64,000 nt of DNA, from NCBI GenBank assembly GCA_028376765.1, contig JAONBD010000004.1, positions 1 to 64,000 of the forward strand, written 5' to 3'. The stretch comes from Candidatus Kapaibacterium sp. (GTDB lineage Bacteria; Bacteroidota; Ignavibacteria; Kapaibacteriales; UBA2268). The translations under genes were made by a program, and so were the position numbers. The notes below the pieces were generated by a model. The model worked only from the letters and a program-made list of their open reading frames with translations, ran no database searches and was not told the origin of the DNA. Of the stretch, positions 38,149-49,218 are shown in pieces. The first letter of the stretch is position 1, and each line of letters starts with the position of its first letter.

Positions 38149-39348
38149 TTAATCAAATAATTTTTGAATTTTCTCTTTTTGGGATTCAAAACCATAATTT
38201 TTTGCAACTTTTTTGCATTTTTCAATGTAAGGTTGTCTGTTTTGGTGGAGTTGCAAATAAGCAATTTTGTCTGCTATTTCTTCTGGATCACATTTCTGGT
38301 CTACTAAAATACCAACTTCTTCTTTGTTAATAACATTTTCCATTTGTTGTAAATTTGTAACAACAGATGGCTTATTTGCTATTATATACTCAAATAATTT
38401 ATTTGGCAGTGCAAGCTCATAAGATTTAGAAATTGGTTCAAATAGTGCAAGACCTACATCGGCACTACAAGTAATCTCATGAAGCCTCATATATGGTACT
38501 AAACCAGCAAATATTACTTTTCTAGCTAAATTATTAGAATCAACATATTGTTTTAATTCTGGATAATAATCGCCCTGCCCAACAATTACAAGCCTTACAT
38601 CATCTAATTTCTGAATTGCTTTTATAGCTGGCAAAATTCCCCTTCCTTTCATAAGCATACCTTGGTAAATAACGATTAAATCATTATCGCCAAATTTTAA
38701 TTTTTTCCTCAATAAATCTGATTTTACAGCTGCTTGGTAGGGTGGCAAGTTTAAAATCTCAGTATATGGTAAATTATGCCTAAAGTATTCCTTTAAATAG
38801 ATTGAATCGAATGGACCAGATGTAACCATCTTGTTTACATTCTTGACATACATTTTTTCAGCTTGTGATAAAATTGCTTGTTTTATTCCTCTCCCTTCAT
38901 AAGTCCCTAATTCAGAATAGATTTCCCTACTATCATAAATCATTTTTGAATGGGCACCCATAAAAGTAGATTGTTTTTTCAAATCGTTTGTTATTGGCAG
39001 GCTATATAAATCGCAAGCGTAGTAAAATTTTGCAGTTATATTGTTATAATATTTTTTTGCATCAGCTTTGAATTTTGTCCACCTAACAGAAGCTTTCGAA
39101 TGTGTTGATTTTTCGCAGTTATAAAATTGTACTCTATGACCTTTCAAATTTCTTGCATCATTCTCATTACCAATAGCGATAAGACAAACTGATTTTCCAA
39201 GCTTTGCAGTTAGTTTTACAATATTGAGAGTTCTGCCATCAGTAAAGGGTTCTGAAAAGCTAATAAAACACACATCGTGTGTATATGTTTTTGGTGCTGT
39301 ATCTGCCATAGTACTTTTTAATTGTGATTTAATAGCAAAAATAGTCAT
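38149..39348 (-). CDS. Glycosyltransferase (GT4-like)
   Basis: GDNDLIVIYQGMLMKGRGILPAIKAIQKLDDVRLVIVGQGDYYPELK; ELALPNKLFEYIIANKPSVVTNL. Confidence 0.88.
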   Translation of the reverse strand: MTIFAIKSQLKSTMADTAPKTYTHDVCFISFSEPFTDGRTLNIVKLTAKLGKSVCLIAIGNENDARNLKGHRVQFYNCEKSTHSKASVRWTKFKADAKKYYNNITAKFYYACDLYSLPITNDLKKQSTFMGAHSKMIYDSREIYSELGTYEGRGIKQAILSQAEKMYVKNVNKMVTSGPFDSIYLKEYFRHNLPYTEILNLPPYQAAVKSDLLRKKLKFGDNDLIVIYQGMLMKGRGILPAIKAIQKLDDVRLVIVGQGDYYPELKQYVDSNNLARKVIFAGLVPYMRLHEITCSADVGLALFEPISKSYELALPNKLFEYIIANKPSVVTNLQQMENVINKEEVGILVDQKCDPEEIADKIAYLQLHQNRQPYIEKCKKVAKNYGFESQKEKIQKLFD

Positions 39349-39470
39349 TTGTTATCTTTAAATAAAATTTAATGAAAGATAAGTTTTCAAATCAGTTTTG
39401 CTAATTTATTTGTAATTTAGAATAAATAGACCTAAATTTAAAGGTATACATCAACTATAACTGGTAACAA

Positions 39471-41504
39471 ATGTTTGAATTTGGACTCAAAAACTGGATT
39501 TTTATAAGTGTTTTTATCTTTGCATTAGCATTCTTTTTAAGAAGCTATTCAAAGTTAATAGCTCATTTACAGCTTGCTAGAGCTGATGATAGAATGGATA
39601 ATATCATTGATAGGCTCATAAATACTTTTGTAGTAGCAATAGCTCAAAAGAAAATTTTAAGGGATAAAAAAGCTGGTCCAATTCACGCCATGATATTTTG
39701 GGGATTTTTAATTCTTGGATTATCTGCAGTAAATTCAGTACTAACAGGATTTGGGGTTCAAGGTATTTTAAATTACTTAGGTCCAATTTTCACAGCAATT
39801 ACCGTATTAACTGATATCTTCATAATCCTAATTATAGCAGGGGTAATTGCATCTGGATATAGAAGACTTGTTATAAAGGTACCAAGACTTCACCGAGAAG
39901 GACATAGCCAAACGGAGGCGACTGTAATCTTAGCAATGATTTTTACTATTGTGACTTCATTAATGTTTGAAAATGCTGCTCATATTGTAATGCATGGCAC
40001 TGATACTTTTGAAGTTAGACCAATAGCTTACGCACTTTCTGGATTAATTTCAGCTGATTCTGCACCAATTATTTACGAAGCTGGTTGGTGGATTCATATT
40101 ATTGTGATATTAGCCTTTACGAATTTATTGCCATATTCTAAACATTTACATGTTTTAACATCAGTACCAAATGTATTTTTTTCAAATACTGGCCCTACAA
40201 ACAAATTATCGGTAATTAACTTTGAAGATGATAGTATTGAATCCTATGGTGTTACTGAAATTGAAGACTTTTCTTGGAAGACCCTGCACGATTCATACAC
40301 CTGTACAGAATGTGGTAGGTGTACTAGTGTTTGCCCTGCTAATCAAACTGGAAAGATTCTGGACCCAAGAGAGATAATGGTTCAGATTAGATCTCGAACT
40401 ATGGATAGAGCTCCAATTCTTCATAAATTAGAAAAATGGGGAAAAACTGCCGAAAATTGGGAAGAAGCAAATCTCGAAGAAGCTGAAAAAGAAATAATGA
40501 ATAAAAAGCTTATTGGTGATTATGTTAACCCTGAAGCTCTTTGGCAATGTACTACTTGTTCTGCTTGTATGCAAGAATGCCCCGTTAATATTGAGCATGT
40601 ACCAGCTATTGTAGAAATGAGAAGAAGCCTAGTAATGATGGAAGCCGAATTTCCAGAAGAATTACAAACTCCATTTAATAACATTGAAAATAATGCCGCT
40701 CCTTGGGCATTTGCTCAAGACCAACGAGCAGATTGGACCGAGGGAACGACAGTTAAAGAAGCAGCTAATAAGCCTGATTTTGATATACTGTTTTGGGTTG
40801 GTTGTGCTGGTTCATTCGATGATAGGACAAAGAATGTTACTAAAGCCTTTGCTAAGTTGATGGATCATGCTGATATTAATTTTGCCATTCTTGGGAAAGA
40901 AGAAGCATGTACGGGAGACCCAGCTAGAAGAGCTGGTAATGAGTATTTAGCAGATTCTTTTGTTAGAATGAATGTAGAAACTATGAATGGTTATGATGTT
41001 AAAAAAATTGTAACTACTTGCCCACATTGCTTGAATACCTTAAAAAATGAGTACCCACAATTTGGTGGTAACTACGAAGTTGAACTCCATACTGAGTTTT
41101 TAGACCGCTTAATGGACGAAGGGAAAATTCCTGTAAATAATTCTACAAGAGCCGCTAAAGACGTAACTATTCATGATTCTTGCTATGCTGGTAGATTAAA
41201 TAATATTTACAAAGAGCCAAGAAACTTACTTAAAACTTCTGGACTCAATATCCTTGAAACCCGACGAACTGAAGATAAAGGTCTTTGCTGCGGTGCTGGT
41301 GGTGGACAAATGTTTATGGAAGAAAATGAAGGTAAACGTGTAAACATGGAACGTACTGAGGAGCTACTAGAAACTGGAGCAGAAACTATAGCTTTGAATT
41401 GCCCATTCTGTATGACAATGATAACCGATGGTGTTAAAACTCTTGAATCCAAAGTTCAAGTAAAAGACATCTCCGAAATAATTTTAGAATCAATTGAAGC
41501 ATAA
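39471..41504 (+). CDS. (Fe-S)-binding protein / heterodisulfide reductase-related with N-terminal NarI-like membrane domain
   Basis: N-term TM; CTECGRCTSVCPANQTG, CTTCSACMQECP; CCG domains (DSCYAGR, GLCCGAGGGQM). Confidence 0.92.
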   Translation: MFEFGLKNWIFISVFIFALAFFLRSYSKLIAHLQLARADDRMDNIIDRLINTFVVAIAQKKILRDKKAGPIHAMIFWGFLILGLSAVNSVLTGFGVQGILNYLGPIFTAITVLTDIFIILIIAGVIASGYRRLVIKVPRLHREGHSQTEATVILAMIFTIVTSLMFENAAHIVMHGTDTFEVRPIAYALSGLISADSAPIIYEAGWWIHIIVILAFTNLLPYSKHLHVLTSVPNVFFSNTGPTNKLSVINFEDDSIESYGVTEIEDFSWKTLHDSYTCTECGRCTSVCPANQTGKILDPREIMVQIRSRTMDRAPILHKLEKWGKTAENWEEANLEEAEKEIMNKKLIGDYVNPEALWQCTTCSACMQECPVNIEHVPAIVEMRRSLVMMEAEFPEELQTPFNNIENNAAPWAFAQDQRADWTEGTTVKEAANKPDFDILFWVGCAGSFDDRTKNVTKAFAKLMDHADINFAILGKEEACTGDPARRAGNEYLADSFVRMNVETMNGYDVKKIVTTCPHCLNTLKNEYPQFGGNYEVELHTEFLDRLMDEGKIPVNNSTRAAKDVTIHDSCYAGRLNNIYKEPRNLLKTSGLNILETRRTEDKGLCCGAGGGQMFMEENEGKRVNMERTEELLETGAETIALNCPFCMTMITDGVKTLESKVQVKDISEIILESIEA

Positions 41505-41509
41505 ATATA

Positions 41510-41740
41510 ATGAATGAAAAAGATAAAAGCCTGGAATTGATTGCTGGAACTTTTCTTGGCTTTATTATTCAAGGAGCCTTTATGCTCTTGTCTCTTTTAA
41601 TTTATTATTTGTACGAGACAAAAATAGGTCTAATAGTGGCAATTATAGTTTTTACAGTTGGCTTAATCCTCTCTATTCTTGTTTTTATAAACATAAAAAA
41701 GAAAGGACTTATTTCAATACTACCAAAAATCAAAAAATAG
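41510..41740 (+). CDS. Small hypothetical membrane protein (76 aa)
   Basis: Two predicted TM helices; 6-bp gap to upstream gene. Confidence 0.6.
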   Translation: MNEKDKSLELIAGTFLGFIIQGAFMLLSLLIYYLYETKIGLIVAIIVFTVGLILSILVFINIKKKGLISILPKIKK

Positions 41741-41787
41741 AATAGTTGAGCAAAAATTTAAAAAAATGCTTCCATGTTTAATATTTA

Positions 41788-42811
41788 ACGTGAGTTCGAT
41801 ATAATTTAATAAAGAATTAGTTGATTAGTGTCGTTAAAATTGTTTTTTAAAGAAGGCTTTTTATCTTTGAAATTATAAGCAATAAGTGCAGAAAATATAT
41901 TATTAAAATAATTAGCTTCACTTCTATGCCTTGAATGTTCTACTTGGCAAATATTTTTTAGTTGGTCAAAAATAGTCTCTATAATAGCCCTTTTCCTCAG
42001 ATGATATGCATCATAAATTGGAGTAAGTAGTTTAGTTTTCATATTCTTTTTGAGTTTGGTTACAAGATGCACACCATTGGAGAATAAGCTATTAAATAAA
42101 TCTTTAGAAATATACCCTTTATCACCAAAAAGTTTACCGTGTAATTTATCGACAAAACCCTTGAACTTCAATGGTTTCCTGTCATCAGTATTACCTGGAG
42201 TAATCATCACATCAATTATTCCACCGGTGTCATTAGTAATAATATGAAGTTTGAAGCCGTAAAACCATCCAAGAGAACACTGTCCTCTTTGTGCAAGACC
42301 TTTGAAAGTTTTATGTTGGTGTATTCTTCTGTTATGGCAGACTCTTAGCGGAGTAGAATCAATAAAACTAATGCCAGTACAGTCGTTAAGAGCAGAGCTT
42401 TTGAGATAAGTAGCAAGGGGGACAAAGCTTTGTTGCTTGAGCTCTGTCATTCGATTGTAAGAAACAAGTTTGGGAAATTCTTTTCTAAGATGCTTTGCAA
42501 CATACCCAAGGTAGAACTCTTTGAATGTTTTATATCCAGAAAGGTGAAATAAAACTTCAATGGTCATAACTTCAGAGAGTGATAATTTAGAAGGTTTGAA
42601 CCTTTTTTTACCATTTGCAATGAGTTTTTTGTTCCAAAAAGGGAGAAAAGATTTACAAAAGTCATCAATGTTACAGAATATTTGAGTAATTTTGTTAATA
42701 TCGATCATGGCGGAATGTTTAGTTAAGTTATTAAATTTCAGTACTTTAATATACTAAATATTTCGCCTTCTTTATCCAATTATTACTAACATCTTTATAT
42801 CGAACTCACGT
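41788..42811 (-). mobile_element. Intact IS982-family insertion sequence
   Basis: 17-bp perfect TIRs ACGTGAGTTCGATATAA (41788-41804) / TTATATCGAACTCACGT (42795-42811); 6-bp direct repeat TATTTA at 41782-41787 and 42812-42817; single transposase. Confidence 0.95.
41806..42708 (-). CDS. IS982 family transposase
   Basis: 300 aa DDE; GISFIDSTPLRVCHNRRI, GWFYGFKLHIITNDTGGIIDVMITPGNTDDRKPL, KLFGDKGYISKDLF. Confidence 0.95.
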   Translation of the reverse strand: MIDINKITQIFCNIDDFCKSFLPFWNKKLIANGKKRFKPSKLSLSEVMTIEVLFHLSGYKTFKEFYLGYVAKHLRKEFPKLVSYNRMTELKQQSFVPLATYLKSSALNDCTGISFIDSTPLRVCHNRRIHQHKTFKGLAQRGQCSLGWFYGFKLHIITNDTGGIIDVMITPGNTDDRKPLKFKGFVDKLHGKLFGDKGYISKDLFNSLFSNGVHLVTKLKKNMKTKLLTPIYDAYHLRKRAIIETIFDQLKNICQVEHSRHRSEANYFNNIFSALIAYNFKDKKPSLKNNFNDTNQLILY

Positions 42812-42988
42812 TATTTATAGTCCTTTCCTATTTTTAGTTTTATCTTTTTGAACAATCAAAAAAAGCTATAATCAAAACCATTAAAAAGTAATTAATTAAT
42901 ATTCTAAATTATAGTTTAGACAATTATTGCTTAAAATCATATATATGCTTAATTTGGCAAAAAAATAATTAAATAGTTTGAGGACATA

Positions 42989-44053
42989 ATGATAGAGCAA
43001 ATTAACAATTACCTTGGTGATAAATCTGAATACTTACTTGGATTCGATAAACCAAAAATCTCAAAAGAGATGATTCATTTACCAGGTAGTGATTACGTTG
43101 ATCGAATTTATTCGCATAGTGATAGAAATAACAGAGTGATAGGTAATATTCAGAGGATTCTTAACAATGGTAGATTAGGCAATACAGGCTACGTCTCGAT
43201 ATTACCTGTAGATCAGGGAATTGAACATTCTGCTGGAGCTTCTTTCGCCAAAAATCCAATTTATTTTGATGCTGAAAACATTGTAAAATTAGCTATAGAA
43301 GGTGAATGCAATGCAGTTGCTTCCACCTTTGGTGTACTTGGAATGACAGCTAGAAAATATGCTCACAAAATTCCATTTATTGTGAAAATAAATCATAATC
43401 AATTGCTATCTGTACCAAATCAATTCGATCAAATAATGTTTGGTAGTATTGAACAGGCATATAATATGGGAGCCGCTGCAGTAGGTGCAACTATTTACTT
43501 CGGTTCAGAAGAATCTAACAGACAAATCCAAGAAGTAGCAGCCGCTTTTGCCTATGCACATGAACTTGGAATGGCAACTGTATTATGGTGTTATTTAAGA
43601 AACTCCGAATTTAAAAAAGATAAGGATTATCACACAGCAACTGATTTAACAGCTCAAGCAAATCATTTGGGAGTTACTATTCAGGCTGATATTATTAAAC
43701 AAAAATTACCTACAAATAATGGTGGTTACAAAGCATTAAATATGGGTGATTCAAGCTATGGAAAGTTTGACGATCGAATCTATACCGAGCTTGCTTCAGA
43801 GCATCCTATCGATTTGACAAGATACCAAGTAGCAAATTGCTACATGGGTAGAGCTGGTTTAATAAATAGTGGTGGCGCGTCTGGCACTAATGATTTTGCA
43901 CAAGCTGTAGAAACTGCTGTGATAAATAAAAGAGCTGGTGGCATGGGACTAATTTCAGGTAGAAAGGCTTTCCAAAGACCTATGGCTGAAGGTGTAAAAC
44001 TGCTGAATGCTATTCAAGATGTTTATCTTTGTGATGATGTTACAATAGCTTAA
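42989..44053 (+). CDS. fbaB: Class I fructose-bisphosphate aldolase
   Basis: [72 protein letters not shown]. Confidence 0.93.
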   Translation: MIEQINNYLGDKSEYLLGFDKPKISKEMIHLPGSDYVDRIYSHSDRNNRVIGNIQRILNNGRLGNTGYVSILPVDQGIEHSAGASFAKNPIYFDAENIVKLAIEGECNAVASTFGVLGMTARKYAHKIPFIVKINHNQLLSVPNQFDQIMFGSIEQAYNMGAAAVGATIYFGSEESNRQIQEVAAAFAYAHELGMATVLWCYLRNSEFKKDKDYHTATDLTAQANHLGVTIQADIIKQKLPTNNGGYKALNMGDSSYGKFDDRIYTELASEHPIDLTRYQVANCYMGRAGLINSGGASGTNDFAQAVETAVINKRAGGMGLISGRKAFQRPMAEGVKLLNAIQDVYLCDDVTIA

Positions 44054-44070
44054 ATTTAATACAAGTTGTA

Positions 44071-44106
44071 AAAAAAGAGGGGTGTAGTTTCTACACTCCT
44101 TTTTTG
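44071..44106 (+). terminator. Terminator after fbaB
   Basis: AAAAAAGAGGGGTGTAG-ttt-CTACACTCCTTTTTT. Confidence 0.88.
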
Positions 44107-44215
44107 TGTTATTTATTCTTTTTTTAATACTTATAAATTCTGCTCAAAAAAAAGAAGATACCAACCCTTTTTTATATTTCTTCGATTTATAAAATGAGGT
44201 TTACTTAGAATTTCT

Positions 44216-44223
44216 TAATTTTG
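44216..44223 (+). promoter_or_regulatory. Candidate -7 element TAATTTTG upstream of grpE
   Basis: TTAATTTTGCAATC identical to the string upstream of the hppA leader. Confidence 0.5.
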
Positions 44224-44297
44224 CAATCTAATTTAACACTAATTTTAAAATTGTGTTTAGCAATTAAACGTCAATAAAAATTAATACAGAGGATAAG

Positions 44298-44999
44298 ATG
44301 GAAAACAATCGGCCATTAAGGCAATCTTCTAATAAAAAAAGAGATATACGAAATACTTATATGAAAAATCAAGATTCAGAAAATACTAATCAGAAAAATG
44401 ATGACGAAATCTTGGAAAACCTTGAAGAAAAAATTGGTGCTGCCATGAAAGAAGATGAAATGGAAAACGAAATACATATAGAACTAGAAGAAGAATTAAA
44501 TCAGGATGATAGCTCTGATGGAGATTTTAAAGGTTTAGAAGAATCTATAACTAATCTAAGCAAAGAAAATGATCAGTTAAAAGATCAATTAGCTCGCAGA
44601 ACAGCTGAAATGGAAAATATGCGAAAAAGAACCGAAAAAGAAAGAATGGATTTAGTCCAATTTGCAAATGAAAAGCTTCTTAATAATCTATTAGAAATTC
44701 CAGATAATATTAAGCAGGCTTTAACATCTGCTAAAGCTTCAAAAGACCTTGATGCAATTATTCAGGGAGTGGATTTAATTAACTCTAAAGCTGTTAAATT
44801 GTTCGAAGAAGCTGGTGTTAAAATCATGGAGGTTAAACCTGGTGATGAATTTGATGTAGATTTGCACGAAGCACTTATGCACACACCAAATCCAGATTTT
44901 GAAGAAGGGCAAATTATCCAAGTTGTACAAGATGGATACTATTACAAAGAAAGAATTTTAAGACACGCTAAAGTTATTACTTCAAGCGGAAATGAATAA
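44298..44999 (+). CDS. grpE: Nucleotide exchange factor GrpE
   Basis: [62 protein letters not shown]. Confidence 0.96.
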   Translation: MENNRPLRQSSNKKRDIRNTYMKNQDSENTNQKNDDEILENLEEKIGAAMKEDEMENEIHIELEEELNQDDSSDGDFKGLEESITNLSKENDQLKDQLARRTAEMENMRKRTEKERMDLVQFANEKLLNNLLEIPDNIKQALTSAKASKDLDAIIQGVDLINSKAVKLFEEAGVKIMEVKPGDEFDVDLHEALMHTPNPDFEEGQIIQVVQDGYYYKERILRHAKVITSSGNE

Positions 45000-45007
45000 A
45001 AATTATT

Positions 45008-46174
45008 ATGGCTAAAAGAGATTATTACGAAATACTAGGAGTTTCTAAACAAGCTTCTAAAGAAGAGATGAAATCAGCTTATAGAAAACTAGCTATAAAG
45101 TTTCACCCAGATAAAAATCCTGGTGATAAATCAGCTGAAGATAAGTTCAAAGAGGCTTCTGAAGCCTACGACGTTCTTTCAGATGGCGATAAACGTGCTA
45201 GATATGATAGGTTTGGTCATGATGGAATGAGAGGATCTGCTGGCGGGTCTCAAGGATTTTCTAACGTTGATGATATCTTCTCAACTTTTTCGGATATATT
45301 TGGCGGAAGAGGCAGTTCCATCTTTGATGATTTTTTTGGTGGGCAGCAAGGCGGCGGTAAACGTAGGTCGAGAGGTGAACGTGGTGGCGACATAAAAATT
45401 AAAATGCCGCTAACTCTCGAAGAAATTGCAAAAGGAACTAAAAAAACAATTAAAATTAAAAAATGGGATACTTGTGGCGTTTGTACTGGAAGTGGTGCAA
45501 AATCAGGGTCTGGAACAAGCTCATGTCCAACATGTGGTGGTGCGGGTGAAGTTCGCCAAGTCTCTAAATCTTTATTTGGTCAGTTTGTAAATGTTTCTGT
45601 TTGCCCTCAATGTAGTGGTGCTGGAGAGATTATTAAAGAGAAATGTACAAGTTGCTCTGGTTCTGGTAGAGAGAAAAAGGATGATGAAATTAAAGTGGAT
45701 ATTCCTGCTGGAGTTGAAGAAGGGAATTATTTACCGCTTCAAGGTAAAGGAAACGCAGGCGTAAAAGGTGGCCCAGCTGGCGACCTGATTGTAATTATGG
45801 AAGAAAAAGAGCATGAGCATTTTTCAAGAGAAAATGACGATATAATTTACAACCTAGATATTAGCTTTCCAGAGGCAGCCCTTGGTACTGATGTAGAAGT
45901 GCCTACTATTCACGGCACCGAAAAAATTGAAATTCAGTCAGGTACTCAACCTGGTGCTACTATAACCCTAAATGAAAAAGGTATCCCTCATTTAAATTCT
46001 TATGGTAAAGGCGATCAAGTAGTTCTAGTAAATATTCACGTACCCACAAAACTTGGATCTCAGGAAAAAGAATTAATAGAAAAGTTAGCAGAATTTGAAA
46101 AAATTCATCCTAACAAAAAAAATAAATCTCATAAATCAAGCTTTTTTGATAAAGTAAAAGATCTATTTGATTAA
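45008..46174 (+). CDS. dnaJ: Chaperone DnaJ
   Basis: J-domain [34 protein letters not shown]; four CxxCxGxG-like zinc motifs. Confidence 0.97.
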   Translation: MAKRDYYEILGVSKQASKEEMKSAYRKLAIKFHPDKNPGDKSAEDKFKEASEAYDVLSDGDKRARYDRFGHDGMRGSAGGSQGFSNVDDIFSTFSDIFGGRGSSIFDDFFGGQQGGGKRRSRGERGGDIKIKMPLTLEEIAKGTKKTIKIKKWDTCGVCTGSGAKSGSGTSSCPTCGGAGEVRQVSKSLFGQFVNVSVCPQCSGAGEIIKEKCTSCSGSGREKKDDEIKVDIPAGVEEGNYLPLQGKGNAGVKGGPAGDLIVIMEEKEHEHFSRENDDIIYNLDISFPEAALGTDVEVPTIHGTEKIEIQSGTQPGATITLNEKGIPHLNSYGKGDQVVLVNIHVPTKLGSQEKELIEKLAEFEKIHPNKKNKSHKSSFFDKVKDLFD

Positions 46175-46180
46175 TATTTT

Positions 46181-46993
46181 ATGAAGACTCTTTTAATATT
46201 TTTATTGATAAGTTTTCTTGCTTGTAGTAAGAATAATAATCAATCAAAATTACTCGATGATGAAAAACCAATAGAAAATAAAACTTCAGAATTCAGTTTT
46301 AAAAAAGGTGATTTGAGATTTGAATTAATCAATGAGTTTCCACACAATGCCAATTCATACACTCAAGGATTGTTTTTTCTCGACTCCGTACTTTACGAAA
46401 GTTCCGGTGGCTATGGCAAGTCTAAACTCTACAAATTTGATAATAAAAATGGAAGCACAATTAATGATTCAAGATTATCCATTTCTATTTTTGCCGAAGG
46501 AATTGAACTCGTAAATAATAAAATCTATATGCTTACCTGGAAATCAGGGGTGTGCATTGTTCACGATTTAGAATTTAACCAAGAAAATATTTTTAAATAT
46601 GAAGGTGAAGGGTGGGGAATCTGTACCGATAACAAATTTATTTATATGAGCGACGGTTCCCATAGAATCCAAGTAAGAGATATTAATAGCTTTGATTTAA
46701 TTAAAAGAATTGATGTTCTTGATAAATTTGGTATGCCCTTAACAGATATAAATGAACTAGAATATGTGGATGGCGAAATCTTTGCTAATATTTGGTTACA
46801 AGACCGTATTGTCAGAATTGACCCAATTACTGGTGAATTTAGGGGCGAAATCGACCTAACTCCATTACGAAAAAGGCTAGTGGATAACCCCGAAGCTGAA
46901 GCTTTAAACGGCATCGCCTTTGACAATCAAAATAAATACTTTTATTTGACTGGTAAAAATTGGAATTCATATTTTGTTGTGAAATTCAATTAA
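46181..46993 (+). CDS. Glutaminyl-peptide cyclotransferase-like lipoprotein
   Basis: FPHNANSYTQGLFFLDSVLYESSGGYGKSKLYKF; ELEYVDGEIFANIWLQDRIVRIDPITGE. Confidence 0.88.
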   Translation: MKTLLIFLLISFLACSKNNNQSKLLDDEKPIENKTSEFSFKKGDLRFELINEFPHNANSYTQGLFFLDSVLYESSGGYGKSKLYKFDNKNGSTINDSRLSISIFAEGIELVNNKIYMLTWKSGVCIVHDLEFNQENIFKYEGEGWGICTDNKFIYMSDGSHRIQVRDINSFDLIKRIDVLDKFGMPLTDINELEYVDGEIFANIWLQDRIVRIDPITGEFRGEIDLTPLRKRLVDNPEAEALNGIAFDNQNKYFYLTGKNWNSYFVVKFN

Positions 46994-47024
46994 TTTTTTT
47001 TTAAAAACTAATATAGGGATTTAT

Positions 47025-47465
47025 ATGTTAAATCTTAAAACTCTTCTTTTGGCTTTTGCCCTTTTATTTCTAGTATCTTGTGATGATGATGATGATGACA
47101 ATGATGATACAAACATTTCAACAGAAGTTACTGTTAATGTTACAAACCTATCACATTCATGGACTTTAGAATCAGCAAAATTAGACAACCAGGAATCACA
47201 AATATTAGACCTTTTAACACCAAAAGGTATTTTATTCAATAGTGATTTTACTTGTGTTATTGATACATATTCTGGTACATGGTCATTGAACGAATCCAAT
47301 AAATCTGTTAGTTACGGATATAGTGTTGAACTTGAAGATGGAACTATTGAAACATTAGAAGCTATAGATCAGTCTGTTTATAGCCTAACAGATTCTAGTC
47401 TTCATTTCAGAGATACATTTGAAAATTCAGTTGCAGACATAATCTACAATAAAATCTCTAATTAA
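47025..47465 (+). CDS. Lipocalin-like lipoprotein with Asp-rich post-cysteine motif
   Basis: LLFLVSC-DDDDDDNDD; lipocalin-like WTLESAKLDN...FTCVIDTYSGTWSL. Confidence 0.65.
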   Translation: MLNLKTLLLAFALLFLVSCDDDDDDNDDTNISTEVTVNVTNLSHSWTLESAKLDNQESQILDLLTPKGILFNSDFTCVIDTYSGTWSLNESNKSVSYGYSVELEDGTIETLEAIDQSVYSLTDSSLHFRDTFENSVADIIYNKISN

Positions 47466-47497
47466 TTTAGACACACTAAAATCTTGAATAAGATTAT

Positions 47498-47528
47498 GGG
47501 GCAAGATAAATTTTATTTTGCCCCTTTA
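47498..47528. terminator. Bidirectional terminator
   Basis: GGGGCAAgataaattttaTTTTGCCCC between convergent genes. Confidence 0.75.
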
Positions 47529-48662
47529 TTTATTCCACCATTCTTGTTTTGGGAAGTCTTTCCCTAATTCAAATCTTTCACCAATAAATGGGTGAATTAC
47601 TTCCATTCCTAATTCTTCTGATTTTTTCTTAAATCTCAAAATTGGATCCGTCCATTCGTGAATTGATAATTGAAAAGCACCCCAATGAATTGGCATCAAC
47701 ATCTCACCTTTTACATCTTTACCAGCTAAAGCACTTTCTTCTGGCATCATGTGAATATCTTTCCAAGCTAAATTGTACTGACCACATTCTATCATAGCTA
47801 AATCAAATGGGCCATATTTATCTCCAATCTCTTTAAAATGTGGACCATAGCCACCGTCTCCACTGAAATATAGCTTATGCTCTCCAGATTGTATTACCCA
47901 GCTACCCCATTGTGTTGTAAATCTATCAGAGAATCCTCTCCCTGAAAAATGCCTCGAAGGGCAAGCAACTAATTCCAAATTATCTAGTTTTATAGATTGC
48001 CACCAATCCAGTTCTGTTATCTTATCAGAATTGACACCCCATCTTTGAAGGTGTGAACCAACCCCTAACATTGTATAAAAATGTTTAACATTCTTTTTTA
48101 TCTTTTTAATAGTTGGATAATCCAAATGGTCATAATGATCGTGAGATATAATTACAGCATCAATATCTTTTAAATCATCTAAAGGGATAGGTTTTTCATA
48201 ATCAAATCTTTTGGTTGTAACATAAATTGGAGACGACGATTCGCCTAACATTGGATCAATTAATATTCTTTTACCATTAATTTCAAGTAGGAATGCTGAA
48301 TGACCATACCAAGTAATGAAGCAGGAACTATCATTTGCTGGCCTATTATTTTCTCCAAATTTAACTGGAACTGATTTTTCTGGCGAACCATTTTCTCCAA
48401 AAATAAATTTTGGAAGCGTTTTTAATGCTTCCATTGGTTCAGCTTCGTGAGTTTCAATTAAATTAACAAATATCTCACCATTGTGATTTGGTGATTGTTT
48501 TATTCTTGCCAAATGTTCACCTTCTGGTTTTTTGCCAAGTTGAGGAGCAAACTTTATAAAAATAAAAACTGCAACTATAAGGGTGGCTATAAAACCAACT
48601 ATGAAGTATAACATAATTTTCAATTTATTTTTCATGATGATAATTTTTTTAATTAAAAGCAC
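47526..48662 (-). CDS. MBL-fold metallohydrolase (NAPE-PLD/UlaG-like)
   Basis: ITWYGHSAFLLEINGKRILIDPMLGE; VISHDHYDHLDYPTIK; FSGDGGYG; MPIHWGAF. Confidence 0.9.
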   Translation of the reverse strand: MLLIKKIIIMKNKLKIMLYFIVGFIATLIVAVFIFIKFAPQLGKKPEGEHLARIKQSPNHNGEIFVNLIETHEAEPMEALKTLPKFIFGENGSPEKSVPVKFGENNRPANDSSCFITWYGHSAFLLEINGKRILIDPMLGESSSPIYVTTKRFDYEKPIPLDDLKDIDAVIISHDHYDHLDYPTIKKIKKNVKHFYTMLGVGSHLQRWGVNSDKITELDWWQSIKLDNLELVACPSRHFSGRGFSDRFTTQWGSWVIQSGEHKLYFSGDGGYGPHFKEIGDKYGPFDLAMIECGQYNLAWKDIHMMPEESALAGKDVKGEMLMPIHWGAFQLSIHEWTDPILRFKKKSEELGMEVIHPFIGERFELGKDFPKQEWWNK

Positions 48663-48781
48663 AGGCTAAGCTAATAAATATTGTAATATTTTTCTGTATT
48701 GCTTGATTAAAACTATAGAATGATATTAATTTAAAAAGAGTTCTTAAAAGTGATTTGTATTAGGAACTGCTTAGAAGAAAT

Positions 48782-48813
48782 AAAAAAAGCTCTCAATTTT
48801 GAGAGCTTTTTAT
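48782..48813 (-). terminator. Terminator downstream of tRNA-Ser (bidirectional)
   Basis: AAAAAAAGCTCTCAA-TTTTGAGAGCTTTTT. Confidence 0.85.
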
Positions 48814-48899
48814 TGGCGGAAGATGAGGGACTCGAACCCCCATGCCCTTGCGGACGGCAGTTTTCAAGACTGCTGCAATACCAATTATGCGAATCTTCC
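48814..48899 (-). tRNA. tRNA-Ser(UGA)
   Basis: Acceptor GGAAGAT/ATCTTCC, G discriminator with encoded CCA, anticodon arm GCAGT-CTTGAAA-ACTGC, long variable arm. Confidence 0.95.
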
Positions 48900-49218
48900 A
48901 TTTAAGAAGACACAAAAATAGGTGCTTAAATCTATAATTCCAAATATTATTTATTTTATTTTTTAAATCACTAAGTTTTAGTGCCTTAACAGGTCTAATT
49001 TGATAATAAAGGATTCATGTAATCCATTATTTTACATATCTTTACACTTCATAGCTCTTAAGAGTAGAAGTCATTTATATTATCAACAATCAATAAATAT
49101 ATACTTTTTTAAAAAATTAATAAATAATATTTGCAAGTGAACTATTTTTCAATTACTTTTGATGGAAATTAAGCAGCAAAAAGAGGAATACCTGCCTTAG
49201 GATTCCCAACTACGAAAA

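Noticed and set aside
38055-38264. 69-aa ORF overlapping the glycosyltransferase 3' end
   Set aside because: Overlaps the terminator and the GT coding region in another frame.
41207-41452. Antisense ORF within the Fe-S protein gene
   Set aside because: Shadow of conserved CCG-domain coding sequence.
47025-47299. Antisense 92-aa ORF over the Asp-rich lipoprotein
   Set aside because: Ser-rich translation is merely the complement of the GAT repeat.
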